A stretch of 43,804 bases of DNA from an uncultured Candidatus Melainabacteria bacterium (GCA_934692485.1 CAKUTX010000011.1:1-43804); one strand, 5' to 3'. Counted from the stretch's first letter, positions 34,765-42,755 are shown. Notes: generated by a model from the letters alone, not told the origin. Numbers and translations are program-made.

Positions 34765-35018
34765 CCGTACCACTGTCTATCGAATTCGAGGAATAAAATC
34801 TTTAAATATATTATCTCTTTTTGTAAGTATGATACCCGTAAAGGTTGTCTTAGTGCTGCTATGTTTCCATCCTGACACGGTTCGACAGATTACGCCACCA
34901 TAAATCCAAACGTCAACAATAATATACTTATCAAAGTTACTCTCCGAACCCTCACAACAGGCTCTGCACCTCGCGTTAACTTCGAGTCGAGGGATTGCAA
35001 TTCCCCGTGGAGTACGGC
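34765..35018 (-). ncRNA. ffs: Signal recognition particle RNA, long form
   Basis: On the minus strand the domain IV core reads GTCAGG ATG GAAA CAT AGCAGC: a GNRA tetraloop on an AUG/CAU stem with the conserved asymmetric-loop flanks that bind Ffh. The 5' end CCGTAC-T-CCAC pairs with the 3' end GTGG-GTACGG, followed directly by TTTTTT (34764-34759) as terminator. The length of about 254 bases and extra 5' sequence with GAGGG and GAGG segments suggest an Alu domain, as in Bacillus-type SRP RNA and unlike the short E. coli 4.5S form. Ends are set by the closing helix. Confidence 0.88.
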
Positions 35019-35024
35019 TATTTT

Positions 35025-35054
35025 AATATAGCATAAAAGTATTTAAAATATCAA
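35025..35054 (-). promoter_or_regulatory. Promoter of SRP RNA
   Basis: Minus strand: -35 TTGATA (35054-35049), 18-base spacer, extended -10 TGC-TATATT (-10 at 35030-35025). The predicted start, about seven bases on, coincides with the 5' end of the closing helix at 35018. Confidence 0.65.
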
Positions 35055-35068
35055 ATGTTTTAGAAAAT

Positions 35069-35866
35069 TTAGTTAGTCAATCTGGTCATAAGTATTGGCA
35101 AGTTGCTGAAAAATAGTGGGATAGATTTGGTTTTTGTTGTCCAGCCTACCCAAATTACTCCTGGGAATTTTTTGCCGTTCATGTTTTCAAGAATTGCTTC
35201 AAAATTTGATTTTTGCGATTTTATTACTTTTAAATCTGTGTATTTTGCTATGTCACCCAGATTTATTATAGTATATTTACCTTTTTCTCTAAAATACCGT
35301 TCAGCTGTTTGAATTTCTTTAAATACTTGTTTGTTCAATGTGTTTCGTTTTAAGTTTTTAGTATGAATTTGTCCGTTTTTGTCTTTTCGTTGCAATGATT
35401 GTGCAATTGTAACCGTTTTTATTCCTAATTCTCTAGCATGTTCGGTGAATGCATTAACCATGTTTTTAAGGCTTTCTGCATTGGTATCGGTTATTACAAG
35501 CCCATATTTGAAACGTCTTGATTTTTTTGCATACTTGTCACCTTTGATTGCGCACATTAACGGATATAATACTTTAGTTTTAAGCTCCTCAACAGTGCTC
35601 TTAAAATTATTAATATTATTTAAACCTTTGGTTTTATCTGCAATTTCTACGATGTCATTGGGGAATTTGTTACGACCTTTAAGGTTAAACAGAGTTATTA
35701 CAGCTGCGGATAATGCAAGAATTCCAGTTGTTATTTTAAAAATTCTTGCTTCTTTTTTTGAATGTTCTTTGGTCAAGTCTGCAGTGTAAAAATATGGAAT
35801 GTTATATTCCAATTTATCTTTAACTTGTGTGCCTTTGAATGCATAAGAAACCGGTTGGACTTTCAT
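35069..35866 (-). CDS. Hypothetical membrane-associated protein with N-terminal FKG motif
   Basis: 265 residues. MKVQPVSYAFKGTQVK places F-K-G at residues 10-12. One hydrophobic helix follows at ~45-62 (ITTGILALSAAVITLFNL). The C-terminal half has an alternating alpha/beta appearance (YGLVITDTNAESLKNMV, ELGIKTVTIAQSL, YTIINLGDIAKY), but no family was recognised. It ends 15 bases before the SRP RNA promoter. Confidence 0.75.
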   Translation of the reverse strand: MKVQPVSYAFKGTQVKDKLEYNIPYFYTADLTKEHSKKEARIFKITTGILALSAAVITLFNLKGRNKFPNDIVEIADKTKGLNNINNFKSTVEELKTKVLYPLMCAIKGDKYAKKSRRFKYGLVITDTNAESLKNMVNAFTEHARELGIKTVTIAQSLQRKDKNGQIHTKNLKRNTLNKQVFKEIQTAERYFREKGKYTIINLGDIAKYTDLKVIKSQKSNFEAILENMNGKKFPGVIWVGWTTKTKSIPLFFSNLPILMTRLTN

Positions 35867-35934
35867 AATAGTATATTAAAACTCTTAAAAAAAAATTTTG
35901 TTATTTTATTACAAAAAATTTACTTAAATTTATA

Positions 35935-35948
35935 GTCAATTGGTCAAT
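35935..35948 (+). promoter_or_regulatory. Direct repeat GTCAAT-TG-GTCAAT upstream of dfx
   Basis: Two copies of GTCAAT (35935-35940 and 35943-35948) followed by ATATAAA, which could be the -10. Such a short direct repeat over a promoter could bind a regulator of the oxidative-stress operon; the factor is unknown. Confidence 0.3.
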
Positions 35949-35996
35949 ATAAAAATTAATTGAGAGATTAAATAATACTTATGAAAGGAGAATCTA

Positions 35997-36389
35997 ATGG
36001 AAAAATTAGATTTATACAGATGTAATATTTGTGGAAATATCATTCAAGCTCTTGTTGTTGGTGGCGGCGAACTTGTTTGTTGTGGTGAGCCAATGGAAAA
36101 ATTGGTTGCAAAAACTTCTGAAGATGCAATGTTAGAAAAGCATGTTCCGATTTTTACTAAAAGTGAAGATGGGCAAAATGAAATTCGTATAGGTGAAATT
36201 TTACATCCTATGACAAATGAGCATTATATAATGTTTGTTGAAGCTATCTCTAAAGATAAAAATTGTTTACAGTTGAAGTTTTTGCATCCAGATGAAGAAC
36301 CAAGAATGATTTTACATAACATATCCGATAATTTAGTTGCAAAAGAATATTGTAACATTCACGGATTGTGGGAGGGTAAAAATGATTAA
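35997..36389 (+). CDS. dfx: Desulfoferrodoxin (superoxide reductase)
   Basis: 130 residues. It reduces superoxide to peroxide without making oxygen, a defence typical of anaerobes. The N-terminal desulforedoxin-like iron site has CNIC and CC (residues 9-12 and about 28-29, VCCGEPM). The catalytic SOR domain has KHVP, HPMTNEHYI and the C-terminal EYCNIHGLW that supply the four His and one Cys ligands. AAAGGAG lies seven bases before the ATG. It overlaps the ferritin gene by eight bases, forming an iron and oxygen-stress operon. Confidence 0.95.
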   Translation: MEKLDLYRCNICGNIIQALVVGGGELVCCGEPMEKLVAKTSEDAMLEKHVPIFTKSEDGQNEIRIGEILHPMTNEHYIMFVEAISKDKNCLQLKFLHPDEEPRMILHNISDNLVAKEYCNIHGLWEGKND

Positions 36390-36888
36390 AGAAAAAGTTC
36401 AAGCTATTTTAAACAGTCAGATAAATAAAGAATTTTATTCTGCTTATTTGTATCTTGCTATGTCTGCATATTTTGATGAAATAGGCTTATTTGGCTTTTC
36501 AAATTGGACGAAAGTTCAAGCAAAAGAAGAAATGGATCATGGAATGATTATATTTAATTATATAATTGAGCGTGATGGAACAGTTGAATTATCTCATATT
36601 GACTCGCCTGATAGAGATTTTACTAAACCAATTCAGGTGTTTGAAAAAATTTTAGAGCATGAAAAAACTGTAACGGAAAGCATAAATTGTGTAGCCTCTA
36701 TGAGTGATGAAGAATGTGATTTGGCTACCAGACATTTTATAAATTGGTATATTTCTGAACAAGTTGAAGAAGAAGCAAATACTCGAGAAGTCATAGATAA
36801 ATTAAAGTTATTCGGAGATGACTGTACTGCTCTTTATTTGCTGGATAAGGAACTAGGAGAGAGAAAATACAAAGAACATAATTATTAA
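36382..36888 (+). CDS. ftn: Ferritin (non-haem iron storage)
   Basis: 168 residues from ATG 36382, with GGAGGG just upstream; an in-frame ATG at 36337 lies inside dfx and lacks a ribosome site. Ferritin cages oxidise and store iron. Ferroxidase residues are in place: INKEFYSAYLYLAMSAYF, AKEEMDHGMIIFNYI (Glu and His), EHEKTVTES and NWYISEQVEEEA. The pairing with dfx limits free iron while superoxide is removed. Confidence 0.95.
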   Translation: MIKEKVQAILNSQINKEFYSAYLYLAMSAYFDEIGLFGFSNWTKVQAKEEMDHGMIIFNYIIERDGTVELSHIDSPDRDFTKPIQVFEKILEHEKTVTESINCVASMSDEECDLATRHFINWYISEQVEEEANTREVIDKLKLFGDDCTALYLLDKELGERKYKEHNY

Positions 36889-36895
36889 TTTTTTA

Positions 36896-36927
36896 TTTGG
36901 CGATAAGCAATAAAGTTTATCGCCAAA
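36896..36927. terminator. Strong hairpin after ferritin, lacking a T-tract
   Basis: Eleven-pair perfect stem TTTGGCGATAA (36896-36906) / TTATCGCCAAA (36917-36927) eight bases past the ferritin stop. No T-run follows on either strand, so it may protect the mRNA 3' end or terminate with a factor. Confidence 0.4.
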
Positions 36928-36980
36928 ATGTTCAAATATTGCGAATTCGTAAAGAATTTGTACATCCTGATAAAATAGCT

Positions 36981-36986
36981 TATTAT
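36981..36986 (+). promoter_or_regulatory. -10 box placing transcription start on the kinase ATG
   Basis: TATTAT six bases before the ATG at 36993, with TTGTAC (36958) 17 bases further up. Transcription would begin at or near the A of the start codon, giving a leaderless mRNA. No Shine-Dalgarno is seen. Confidence 0.4.
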
Positions 36987-36992
36987 ATAAGT

Positions 36993-38594
36993 ATGGAAAA
37001 TAGTAAAATTATAGTAGTAGATGATGAAAAAATGGTTACCTTAGCTTTTAAAGCTCTGTTTAAAGTTGAAGGTTATTCCGACGTACATTTATTTAATACC
37101 CCGAAAGATGCAATTGAGTTTTTGAAAGATAATAAACCCGATTTGGTTATATCTGATTTTATAATGCCAGATATGAACGGTTTGGAATTTTTGACAGAGG
37201 CTAAAAAACTTTATCCAGAAGTCAGTATGATTTTGCTTACAGGCTACGCTGATAAAGAAAATGCTATTCGTGCTATTAATGAGGTTGGGCTTTACAAATA
37301 TATAGAAAAACCGTGGGACAATGATGACTTAATGATGAATATTCGAAACGGTATTGAAAGAAGTCACCTATTAGAAAATTTAAGAAATAAAATTTCAGAA
37401 TTAGAACTTGCAAAAAACAAATTGAAAGAATATAGTGAAAATTTGGAAAAAATTGTCGCGGAGCGCACTGCGGATTTGTCAGAAGCCAATAAAAAGTTAT
37501 CAGGGATAATAAGTTATTGTGCTGATGGGATTATTATCGTAGATGGATTGGGAAATATATTGCAAGTAAACCCTGCTTGTGAAAATCTTGTCGGTTTGTC
37601 TGAATCTGCTCTTTGCAAAAAGAAAATTCAAGAAATTGCTTATTCGAATGTTAAGGAATTTAATTCTGCAAAAAATAACCAAACAGGTGAAATTTTTGGG
37701 CTTAGCGAAGATAATTCGGAAGTATTCTTGCGAGATTACTATATAATAAATGAGTTGAGCGGAATTCATACTCCTGTAGAGATGAGTTTTGCTGCAATAT
37801 CTTCTGAGGATAATAAAAATGATAAATTCGTCGGAGTTATTCGCGATGTAAGTGTTCAAAAAGAAACAGAAAAACTCAGAGATGATTTCATTGCAACTTT
37901 AACACATGATATGCGAACTCCGTTGTTAGCGGCTATTCAGACATTAAAATTCTTTTTGGAAGGAGCTATCGGAAAGCTTGAAGAAAATCAAAAAGTACTT
38001 TTATCTACGATGCTTCAAAGTAACGAAGATTTGTTGGGGCTAGTGAACGCTTTATTGGAAGTTTATCGCTTTGAAAGTGGAAAATTAACATTGTGCAAAA
38101 CAGCTTTTTCTATAAAAGATTTAGTTGAACAGTGTTACTCAGAGTTAAAACCTTTAGCCGCAAAGAAAAATATTGATTTTTCAGTAATATACGAGTTAAG
38201 TGATGATTTGTGTATTTTTGCTGATAGAGCAGAGATAAAACGTGTAATTACAAATCTTTGCGGAAATGCTTTAAATTACACAAACAAAGGTGGCAATGTA
38301 AAAGTTTTGGCAAAAGCTCAAAGTGGAGATTTTATATTTTCTGTTACTGATAATGGAAATGGTATTCCGCAAGCAGATATTCCAAATTTATTCAAACGAT
38401 TTTCTCAAGGAACAACTAGAAAACGTTCTACCGGAACAGGGTTGGGGCTTTATTTATCAAGACAAATTATCGAAGCTCATAACGGAAAAATTTGGGTTGA
38501 TAGCAAGGTTGATAAAGGTAGCGAATTTTCGTTCTTGTTGACTGATGTTGTAGTAGATGGAAAAGTTAAAGAAAGACAGGTTTCTAATGGCTAA
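36993..38594 (+). CDS. Response regulator-PAS-histidine kinase hybrid
   Basis: 533 residues from ATG 36993; an in-frame ATG at 36897 lies upstream of the -10 box and inside the hairpin. Order: receiver (residues ~5-120, acidic DDE at 10-12, phospho-acceptor Asp55 in ISDFIMPDMNG), coiled coil (~125-170), PAS (~173-290), HisKA with LTHDMRTPLLAA (His305), HATPase with NLCGNALNYTNKGG, DNGNGIP and GTGLGLYLS. No membrane segment, so it senses a cytosolic cue. It is coupled to the LuxR-type regulator by an eight-base overlap, its likely partner. Confidence 0.93.
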   Translation: MENSKIIVVDDEKMVTLAFKALFKVEGYSDVHLFNTPKDAIEFLKDNKPDLVISDFIMPDMNGLEFLTEAKKLYPEVSMILLTGYADKENAIRAINEVGLYKYIEKPWDNDDLMMNIRNGIERSHLLENLRNKISELELAKNKLKEYSENLEKIVAERTADLSEANKKLSGIISYCADGIIIVDGLGNILQVNPACENLVGLSESALCKKKIQEIAYSNVKEFNSAKNNQTGEIFGLSEDNSEVFLRDYYIINELSGIHTPVEMSFAAISSEDNKNDKFVGVIRDVSVQKETEKLRDDFIATLTHDMRTPLLAAIQTLKFFLEGAIGKLEENQKVLLSTMLQSNEDLLGLVNALLEVYRFESGKLTLCKTAFSIKDLVEQCYSELKPLAAKKNIDFSVIYELSDDLCIFADRAEIKRVITNLCGNALNYTNKGGNVKVLAKAQSGDFIFSVTDNGNGIPQADIPNLFKRFSQGTTRKRSTGTGLGLYLSRQIIEAHNGKIWVDSKVDKGSEFSFLLTDVVVDGKVKERQVSNG

Positions 38595-39261
38595 TAAAGT
38601 CAGAGTTTTAATTGTTGAAGATCATGACATGGCGCGCATGGGATTATCAGTTATTCTCGGGAATAATGACAAAATTGAAGTTGTCGGCATGTGTGCTGAT
38701 GGACAAGATGGAGTTGATAAAGCTCTGGATTTGTTGCCGGATGTGGTTATTATGGACATTGGCTTGCCTACGATTGACGGAATTGAGGCGACAAGAAGAA
38801 TTAAGGCTTCTGCTTCTAAAATTAAAGTGTTAATGTATACTTCAAGAGAAGATGAGGATGACATATTTGATTCTTTCAAAGCAGGGGCAGATGGTTATAT
38901 TACGAAAGGTGCGACATCAGAGCAAACAATTTCTGCGGTGCTTGCTGTTTCTGAAGGTGCTGGTTGGCTTGATCCGGCTATTGCAAAAGTAGTTTTGACA
39001 AATGTCAGACGTGGAAGTTCGTCAGGTGAAAAACGAGGTGAAATAAATTACAAGTTAGGAAAAAATTTGTATGGACTAACTGAGCGAGAAATGGAAGTTT
39101 TGTCTCTAATTGTAGATGGGTTAACCAATCCTCAAATTGCGGAAAAGCTTGTTATTACGATTTCTACTACAAAGACTCATGTTCACAGTATTTTGCAAAA
39201 ATTATATGTAACATCTCGTTCTAAGGCTATATCTATGGCTATGAAAGAGGGTTTGGTCTAA
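38587..39261 (+). CDS. NarL/FixJ-family response regulator
   Basis: 224 residues from ATG 38587. The receiver has acidic residues ED in LIVEDHDMARMG and phospho-acceptor Asp57 in VVIMDIGLPTIDG. The C-terminal LuxR-type helix-turn-helix is LTEREMEVLSLIVDG, NPQIAEKLVITISTTKTHVHSI (split here). It overlaps the kinase upstream by eight bases and the next gene by one base (TAATG), so all three are translated together. Target genes are unknown; the coupled exported protein is a candidate. Confidence 0.94.
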   Translation: MANKVRVLIVEDHDMARMGLSVILGNNDKIEVVGMCADGQDGVDKALDLLPDVVIMDIGLPTIDGIEATRRIKASASKIKVLMYTSREDEDDIFDSFKAGADGYITKGATSEQTISAVLAVSEGAGWLDPAIAKVVLTNVRRGSSSGEKRGEINYKLGKNLYGLTEREMEVLSLIVDGLTNPQIAEKLVITISTTKTHVHSILQKLYVTSRSKAISMAMKEGLV

Positions 39262-40622
39262 TGATTTATGCCTTATTAGGTGTAGCAGCCGCATTTTGTG
39301 CTTTTATACAGTGGGGTGATGAAATCCCTGTTCCGTATGTTGATAAAAATCAAGCGAAGCAGGAAAGTAAATATGTTTACGAGGTAAACAAACGAACTGA
39401 AAAAGAAAAATTTGAGAGAGCAAAGCTTAATCGTAATCCTTCAGGGTATATGACGGTGGAAGAATATGAACTGCTGTCAGTCCCTAAAGATAGGATGACT
39501 ATGGAAGTAGAAGTTCCAAAAATCCCAACTCCAGCTGATATGGTTTATGTTCCGCAACCTATTTACAAAATTTCGAGATATAACAGCCCACCAGGAAGCC
39601 CTGAAATATCTTTAACTAACTCTTTTTATAAAAGGCGACAACAAAATGCACAGGGCATTGTTTCTCCTGATTTTAAAACTCTTGTGTATCCTGCAATTTA
39701 TTATTATCCGAATAGCGGTTCAACGGCTTGTGATTTGTTTGTAATAAATTTAGAAGAAGCAAAATCAAATGTTGATAGAATTTTGACTGCAAATACTGTT
39801 CATAGAGTTTCAGAACCTATTTTGTCAACGGATAAAAATAATGATAATTATTATACTTTTAGAACGTTAACTCCTATTGATTTTAATAATGACGGTACAA
39901 AGTTGTTGGTAAAAGAAAAAATCGGAAATTCTAAAGATGGAATTTGGCAAACAACGCCGATTGTGTATGATTTTGCAGCTAAAACATCATATAGCTTAGT
40001 TGATGTTCGTAATGCAATTATTTATTACTGGAAAGAGACAAAGGGGCTTGATTTAGAAGATAAACGCTGGGATGTCACACCTCTCGGTTTTGCTGCGAAT
40101 AATCCTAATTGGGTTGTAGTCAGTGCTTTAGCTTATACCGGAGAAACTCCTGTAAATCTTGGGGTGTGGGCTATTGATGCAAAAGGACAAAGACCAAGAC
40201 TTGTATCGATGAATACAAATAATTCATTACAAATTGGGATGAATGGTTTTAAATTGATTAAAGATGGTGTTGTGCCTCCTTCAATAACAGAAAAGGAAGA
40301 ACAGCAGTTAAAAAGAATTGAAAAAACTACAGCTAAAGAGAAGAAAAAAGCAGATAAAGCTGAGGTTAAAGCTTTGGAACAATCCTATAAAGCCAAATTA
40401 AAGGAGCTAAATTCCGAGTACAAAGAAAACCAAAAAGATTATAATTTGCGTCAAAAAATACAAAGCTCAACTGAGGGCAACGAAGCAATTGAAAAATATA
40501 AAGAAATCAAAGCAATTCAGGAGAGTAAAAAAGAAGCAGAGCTATGGAAACAGCGTGCAAAAGAATTGAAGCAACTTCAAAAACAAAAAGCTAAGGATGC
40601 AAAACGGCAGTCTAAGCAGTAG
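39261..40622 (+). CDS. Exported or anchored protein of unknown function in the signalling operon
   Basis: 453 residues. A short N-terminal hydrophobic helix (IYALLGVAAAFCAFIQW) could be a signal or anchor. Residues ~120-320 are beta-rich with repeated motifs (VSPDFKTLVYPAIYYY, PIDFNNDGTKLLVKE, GFAANNPNWVVVSALAY), reminiscent of a propeller-type fold. Residues ~335-453 are a Lys/Glu-rich coiled coil. No family recognised. Coupling to a kinase and regulator suggests it is sensed by, or acts with, that system. Confidence 0.8.
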   Translation: MIYALLGVAAAFCAFIQWGDEIPVPYVDKNQAKQESKYVYEVNKRTEKEKFERAKLNRNPSGYMTVEEYELLSVPKDRMTMEVEVPKIPTPADMVYVPQPIYKISRYNSPPGSPEISLTNSFYKRRQQNAQGIVSPDFKTLVYPAIYYYPNSGSTACDLFVINLEEAKSNVDRILTANTVHRVSEPILSTDKNNDNYYTFRTLTPIDFNNDGTKLLVKEKIGNSKDGIWQTTPIVYDFAAKTSYSLVDVRNAIIYYWKETKGLDLEDKRWDVTPLGFAANNPNWVVVSALAYTGETPVNLGVWAIDAKGQRPRLVSMNTNNSLQIGMNGFKLIKDGVVPPSITEKEEQQLKRIEKTTAKEKKKADKAEVKALEQSYKAKLKELNSEYKENQKDYNLRQKIQSSTEGNEAIEKYKEIKAIQESKKEAELWKQRAKELKQLQKQKAKDAKRQSKQ

Positions 40623-40623
40623 T

Positions 40624-41112
40624 CTATTTCTTCAAAACAGATTTGATTTGCTCTGCTAATTTTTTAATCATTACGTCTGTAATTCTATAACGAAGTTGTT
40701 CGCCCCAAAGTGCTAAAACTTTGTCAACATCGGCTTTTGTTTTGGAGCGATATAATTTAGGTGCATATCTGTTATATTCTTTTTTTGCATCAATATAAGA
40801 CTCAAATTTGTAATGGTTTACACCTATTTTTTTTGCAAAGCGTCTCATTTTTGCTTTTACGTTGTTATTTTGTTTCAAAAGTTCTCTATAGTCATCTTTC
40901 TCTGATCTAGAATAGTAATCATACAAGTTAATTCTTTGTTCATAAATGTCACGTTCTAATCTTTGATTTTCCATCATATATTCATTAAATTGAACTTCTT
41001 CTGGAGTCAATTCAAGTTTTTCTGGCAACACATCTTTAGGAAGTTTTCTTCTTCCGTTGAAAGCTGGAGAACATGTTTTTATATTATTTGGGGTAAAAGA
41101 ATAAATTTTCAT
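40624..41112 (-). CDS. Hypothetical protein with N-terminal FNG motif
   Basis: 162 residues. MKIYSFTPNNIKTCSPAFNG places F-N-G at residues 18-20 after a polar start. The rest is highly charged and helical (LTPEEVQFNEYMMENQRLER and following), probably soluble. No family recognised. It converges on the gene ending at 40622. Confidence 0.75.
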   Translation of the reverse strand: MKIYSFTPNNIKTCSPAFNGRRKLPKDVLPEKLELTPEEVQFNEYMMENQRLERDIYEQRINLYDYYSRSEKDDYRELLKQNNNVKAKMRRFAKKIGVNHYKFESYIDAKKEYNRYAPKLYRSKTKADVDKVLALWGEQLRYRITDVMIKKLAEQIKSVLKK

Positions 41113-41148
41113 ACTTATATAATGTCCGTAAAAATAAAAATTGCTAAA

Positions 41149-41403
41149 TTATGCTTTATTGTTAATAATTTGTAACTTTTTTTCTCGAGGTAATTTTTTT
41201 ATTCGGGATTCTTCTTTCATTGCTTCTGATTTTGTATCGAATTCCTTTTGATAAACGATTTTTACTGGTTTGTTTGCTTTTGTGTACTTTGCTCCTTTGC
41301 CTTCCAAATGAGCTTGAAAACGTTTTTCTACATCATCAGTGTAACCGCAATATAGAGTGTTTTTCTCTGTTAACAAAACGTATGTGTAATATTTTTTATC
41401 CAT
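41149..41403 (-). CDS. GIY-YIG domain protein (UPF0213 type)
   Basis: 84 residues, the length of the small stand-alone family. YTYVLLTEKNTLYCGYTDD carries the two tyrosines of the GIY-YIG pair (YVL and CGYT), followed by EKRFQAHLEGKGAKYTKANK and EESRIKKLPREKK with the catalytic-type Arg and Glu. It may cut DNA or RNA, but the small family has no fixed role. Separated from the FNG gene by 36 bases on the same strand. Confidence 0.9.
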   Translation of the reverse strand: MDKKYYTYVLLTEKNTLYCGYTDDVEKRFQAHLEGKGAKYTKANKPVKIVYQKEFDTKSEAMKEESRIKKLPREKKLQIINNKA

Positions 41404-41414
41404 AATCTATTTAT

Positions 41415-41443
41415 AAATAAAAAAGACGGTTTTGTTAACCGTC
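41415..41443 (-). terminator. Rho-independent terminator of the Gly/Ser/Cys-rich protein
   Basis: On the minus strand GACGGTT pairs with AACCGTC (41443-41425) around AACAA, followed by TTTTTTATTT. It separates the 41490 gene from the GIY-YIG gene. Confidence 0.8.
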
Positions 41444-41489
41444 AATTAATGTATTTCTTTTTCTTTATTTCTTTAATTTAAAATTTTTA

Positions 41490-41861
41490 TTAGCAAACAG
41501 ATGAAAAGCTTCCTGATGATGCTCCGCAAGATGCGCTGCTGCTGGAAAATCCGCAATCGCCACCAGAGAATGAGCCTCCGTCAGAAAAACCACCATCTGA
41601 AGATAATGTTGATACTGCGCTTGAAAATTCACCTAAAAATCCGCCGGTGAACGCAACACTGTCGTTGCAATCTGCATATTGTGTATAGTCAACAGAAAAA
41701 GGATTATTTGTTGAAAATACATCATAAACTTTTGTTTCAAATAAGCTATGAAATTGGTTCATTGCTAGAGAACCTGCTGTTTCCACTGATTCGGAAGGTT
41801 TTGTGCTTCTGATATTATTAGTTCTTGTTTGTTGTGAAGATTTAGCTAAGATGTCGTTCAT
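41490..41861 (-). CDS. Small protein with Gly/Ser/Cys-rich C-terminal tail
   Basis: 123 residues from ATG 41861, with AGGAG six bases upstream; a longer frame to 41930 lacks support. The N-terminal half is polar. VAFTGGF lies near residue 75, echoing the F-T-G motif but internally. From ~85 on the chain is almost entirely Gly, Ser, Asp, Phe and Cys (GGFSDGGSFSGGDCGFSSSS), ending in Cys. This could be a surface or spore-like low-complexity protein or a modified peptide; no modifying enzyme is next to it. Function unknown. Confidence 0.72.
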   Translation of the reverse strand: MNDILAKSSQQTRTNNIRSTKPSESVETAGSLAMNQFHSLFETKVYDVFSTNNPFSVDYTQYADCNDSVAFTGGFLGEFSSAVSTLSSDGGFSDGGSFSGGDCGFSSSSASCGASSGSFSSVC

Positions 41862-42049
41862 TATTCTTGCTCCTATTAATATCTCGTGTACATTTATATA
41901 AACAAATTTTTTTTTATTGAATTTCAGCATGGGCTTTCTTTGTTACAATACTTAACAAATTTATCAATCTATTGATTTATATTAGTAAAACTCTTGGATG
42001 ATGTGCGTTTTGGTAAACTAGGGTATTGTATATGTGTAGAGGATTGGAT

Positions 42050-42694
42050 ATGTTGAAAAAAATATTACTAACATTAATTATTATTTTTAGCGGACTTAGC
42101 GCATTTGCTGCTGAGAATTATTTGAACTCAGTTGTTATAGATAACAATGATGGAGAAACATCAATAGTTCTTCGCTCGGATGAAGTAGCCAAAGTAAAAA
42201 GAGAGATAGAATCTCCTGACAGGATTGTAATAAATTTAAAGGGGATTAAACAGTCGCCTGACATTAACACTTTGTACAAAAATACGACAAAAGTAAAAGG
42301 CTTGGCTATTCAGAGTGAAAAGAATAACGAGTTAAAAATTTATATAGAGGCGCCAAATATTTCAAAATCAAAAATTGTTTTTGAAACCCCAAATTCTTCA
42401 CCAATCGCGGTTACAAGTGCGGTTAGCGAGGGAAAGGCAGTTTGGTGTGTTATTTCTATAATGTTTTTGTTGCTTGCTATGCGCTCAGCAAAGAATGTTA
42501 AGCCAAGAAAACAAATTAATTCTGATATTAATGAAGTTATAAAAGAGCGAGAAAAAGCGATGTATAGAAATTGTCATAGCGAAATATCTCCTTCAATGCC
42601 AAGCATGAACTATCGTTTGAAGGCATATTCAAAACATGTTCTTAAAGGAGAGACTATCCGAAGTTACGAAAGTAGAATGGCAACGAAAGTATAG
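42050..42694 (+). CDS. AMIN-domain exported protein
   Basis: 214 residues from ATG 42050, with AGAGGA about six bases upstream; earlier in-frame starts add little. A signal peptide (KKILLTLIIIFSGLSAFAAE) precedes an AMIN-like domain (VVIDNNDGETSIVLRSDE, PDRIVINLKGIKQ; residues ~22-110). AMIN domains bind peptidoglycan and occur in amidases and PilQ secretins. One membrane helix follows (AVWCVISIMFLLLAM), with a basic C-terminal tail. It lies just before a prepilin gene, which may be meaningful for pilus biogenesis. Confidence 0.8.
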   Translation: MLKKILLTLIIIFSGLSAFAAENYLNSVVIDNNDGETSIVLRSDEVAKVKREIESPDRIVINLKGIKQSPDINTLYKNTTKVKGLAIQSEKNNELKIYIEAPNISKSKIVFETPNSSPIAVTSAVSEGKAVWCVISIMFLLLAMRSAKNVKPRKQINSDINEVIKEREKAMYRNCHSEISPSMPSMNYRLKAYSKHVLKGETIRSYESRMATKV

Positions 42695-42712
42695 ATTTTA
42701 TGTAATTAAAAG

Positions 42713-42748
42713 AGAAGCATTAATTATAGTTGATGTTTCTTTTTTTTA
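42713..42748 (+). terminator. Rho-independent terminator after the AMIN gene
   Basis: Eleven-pair stem (two G-U) AGAAGCATTAA (42713-42723) / TTGATGTTTCT (42730-42740), followed by nine T in total. The next promoter begins eight bases later. Confidence 0.75.
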
Positions 42749-42755
42749 ATGACAG

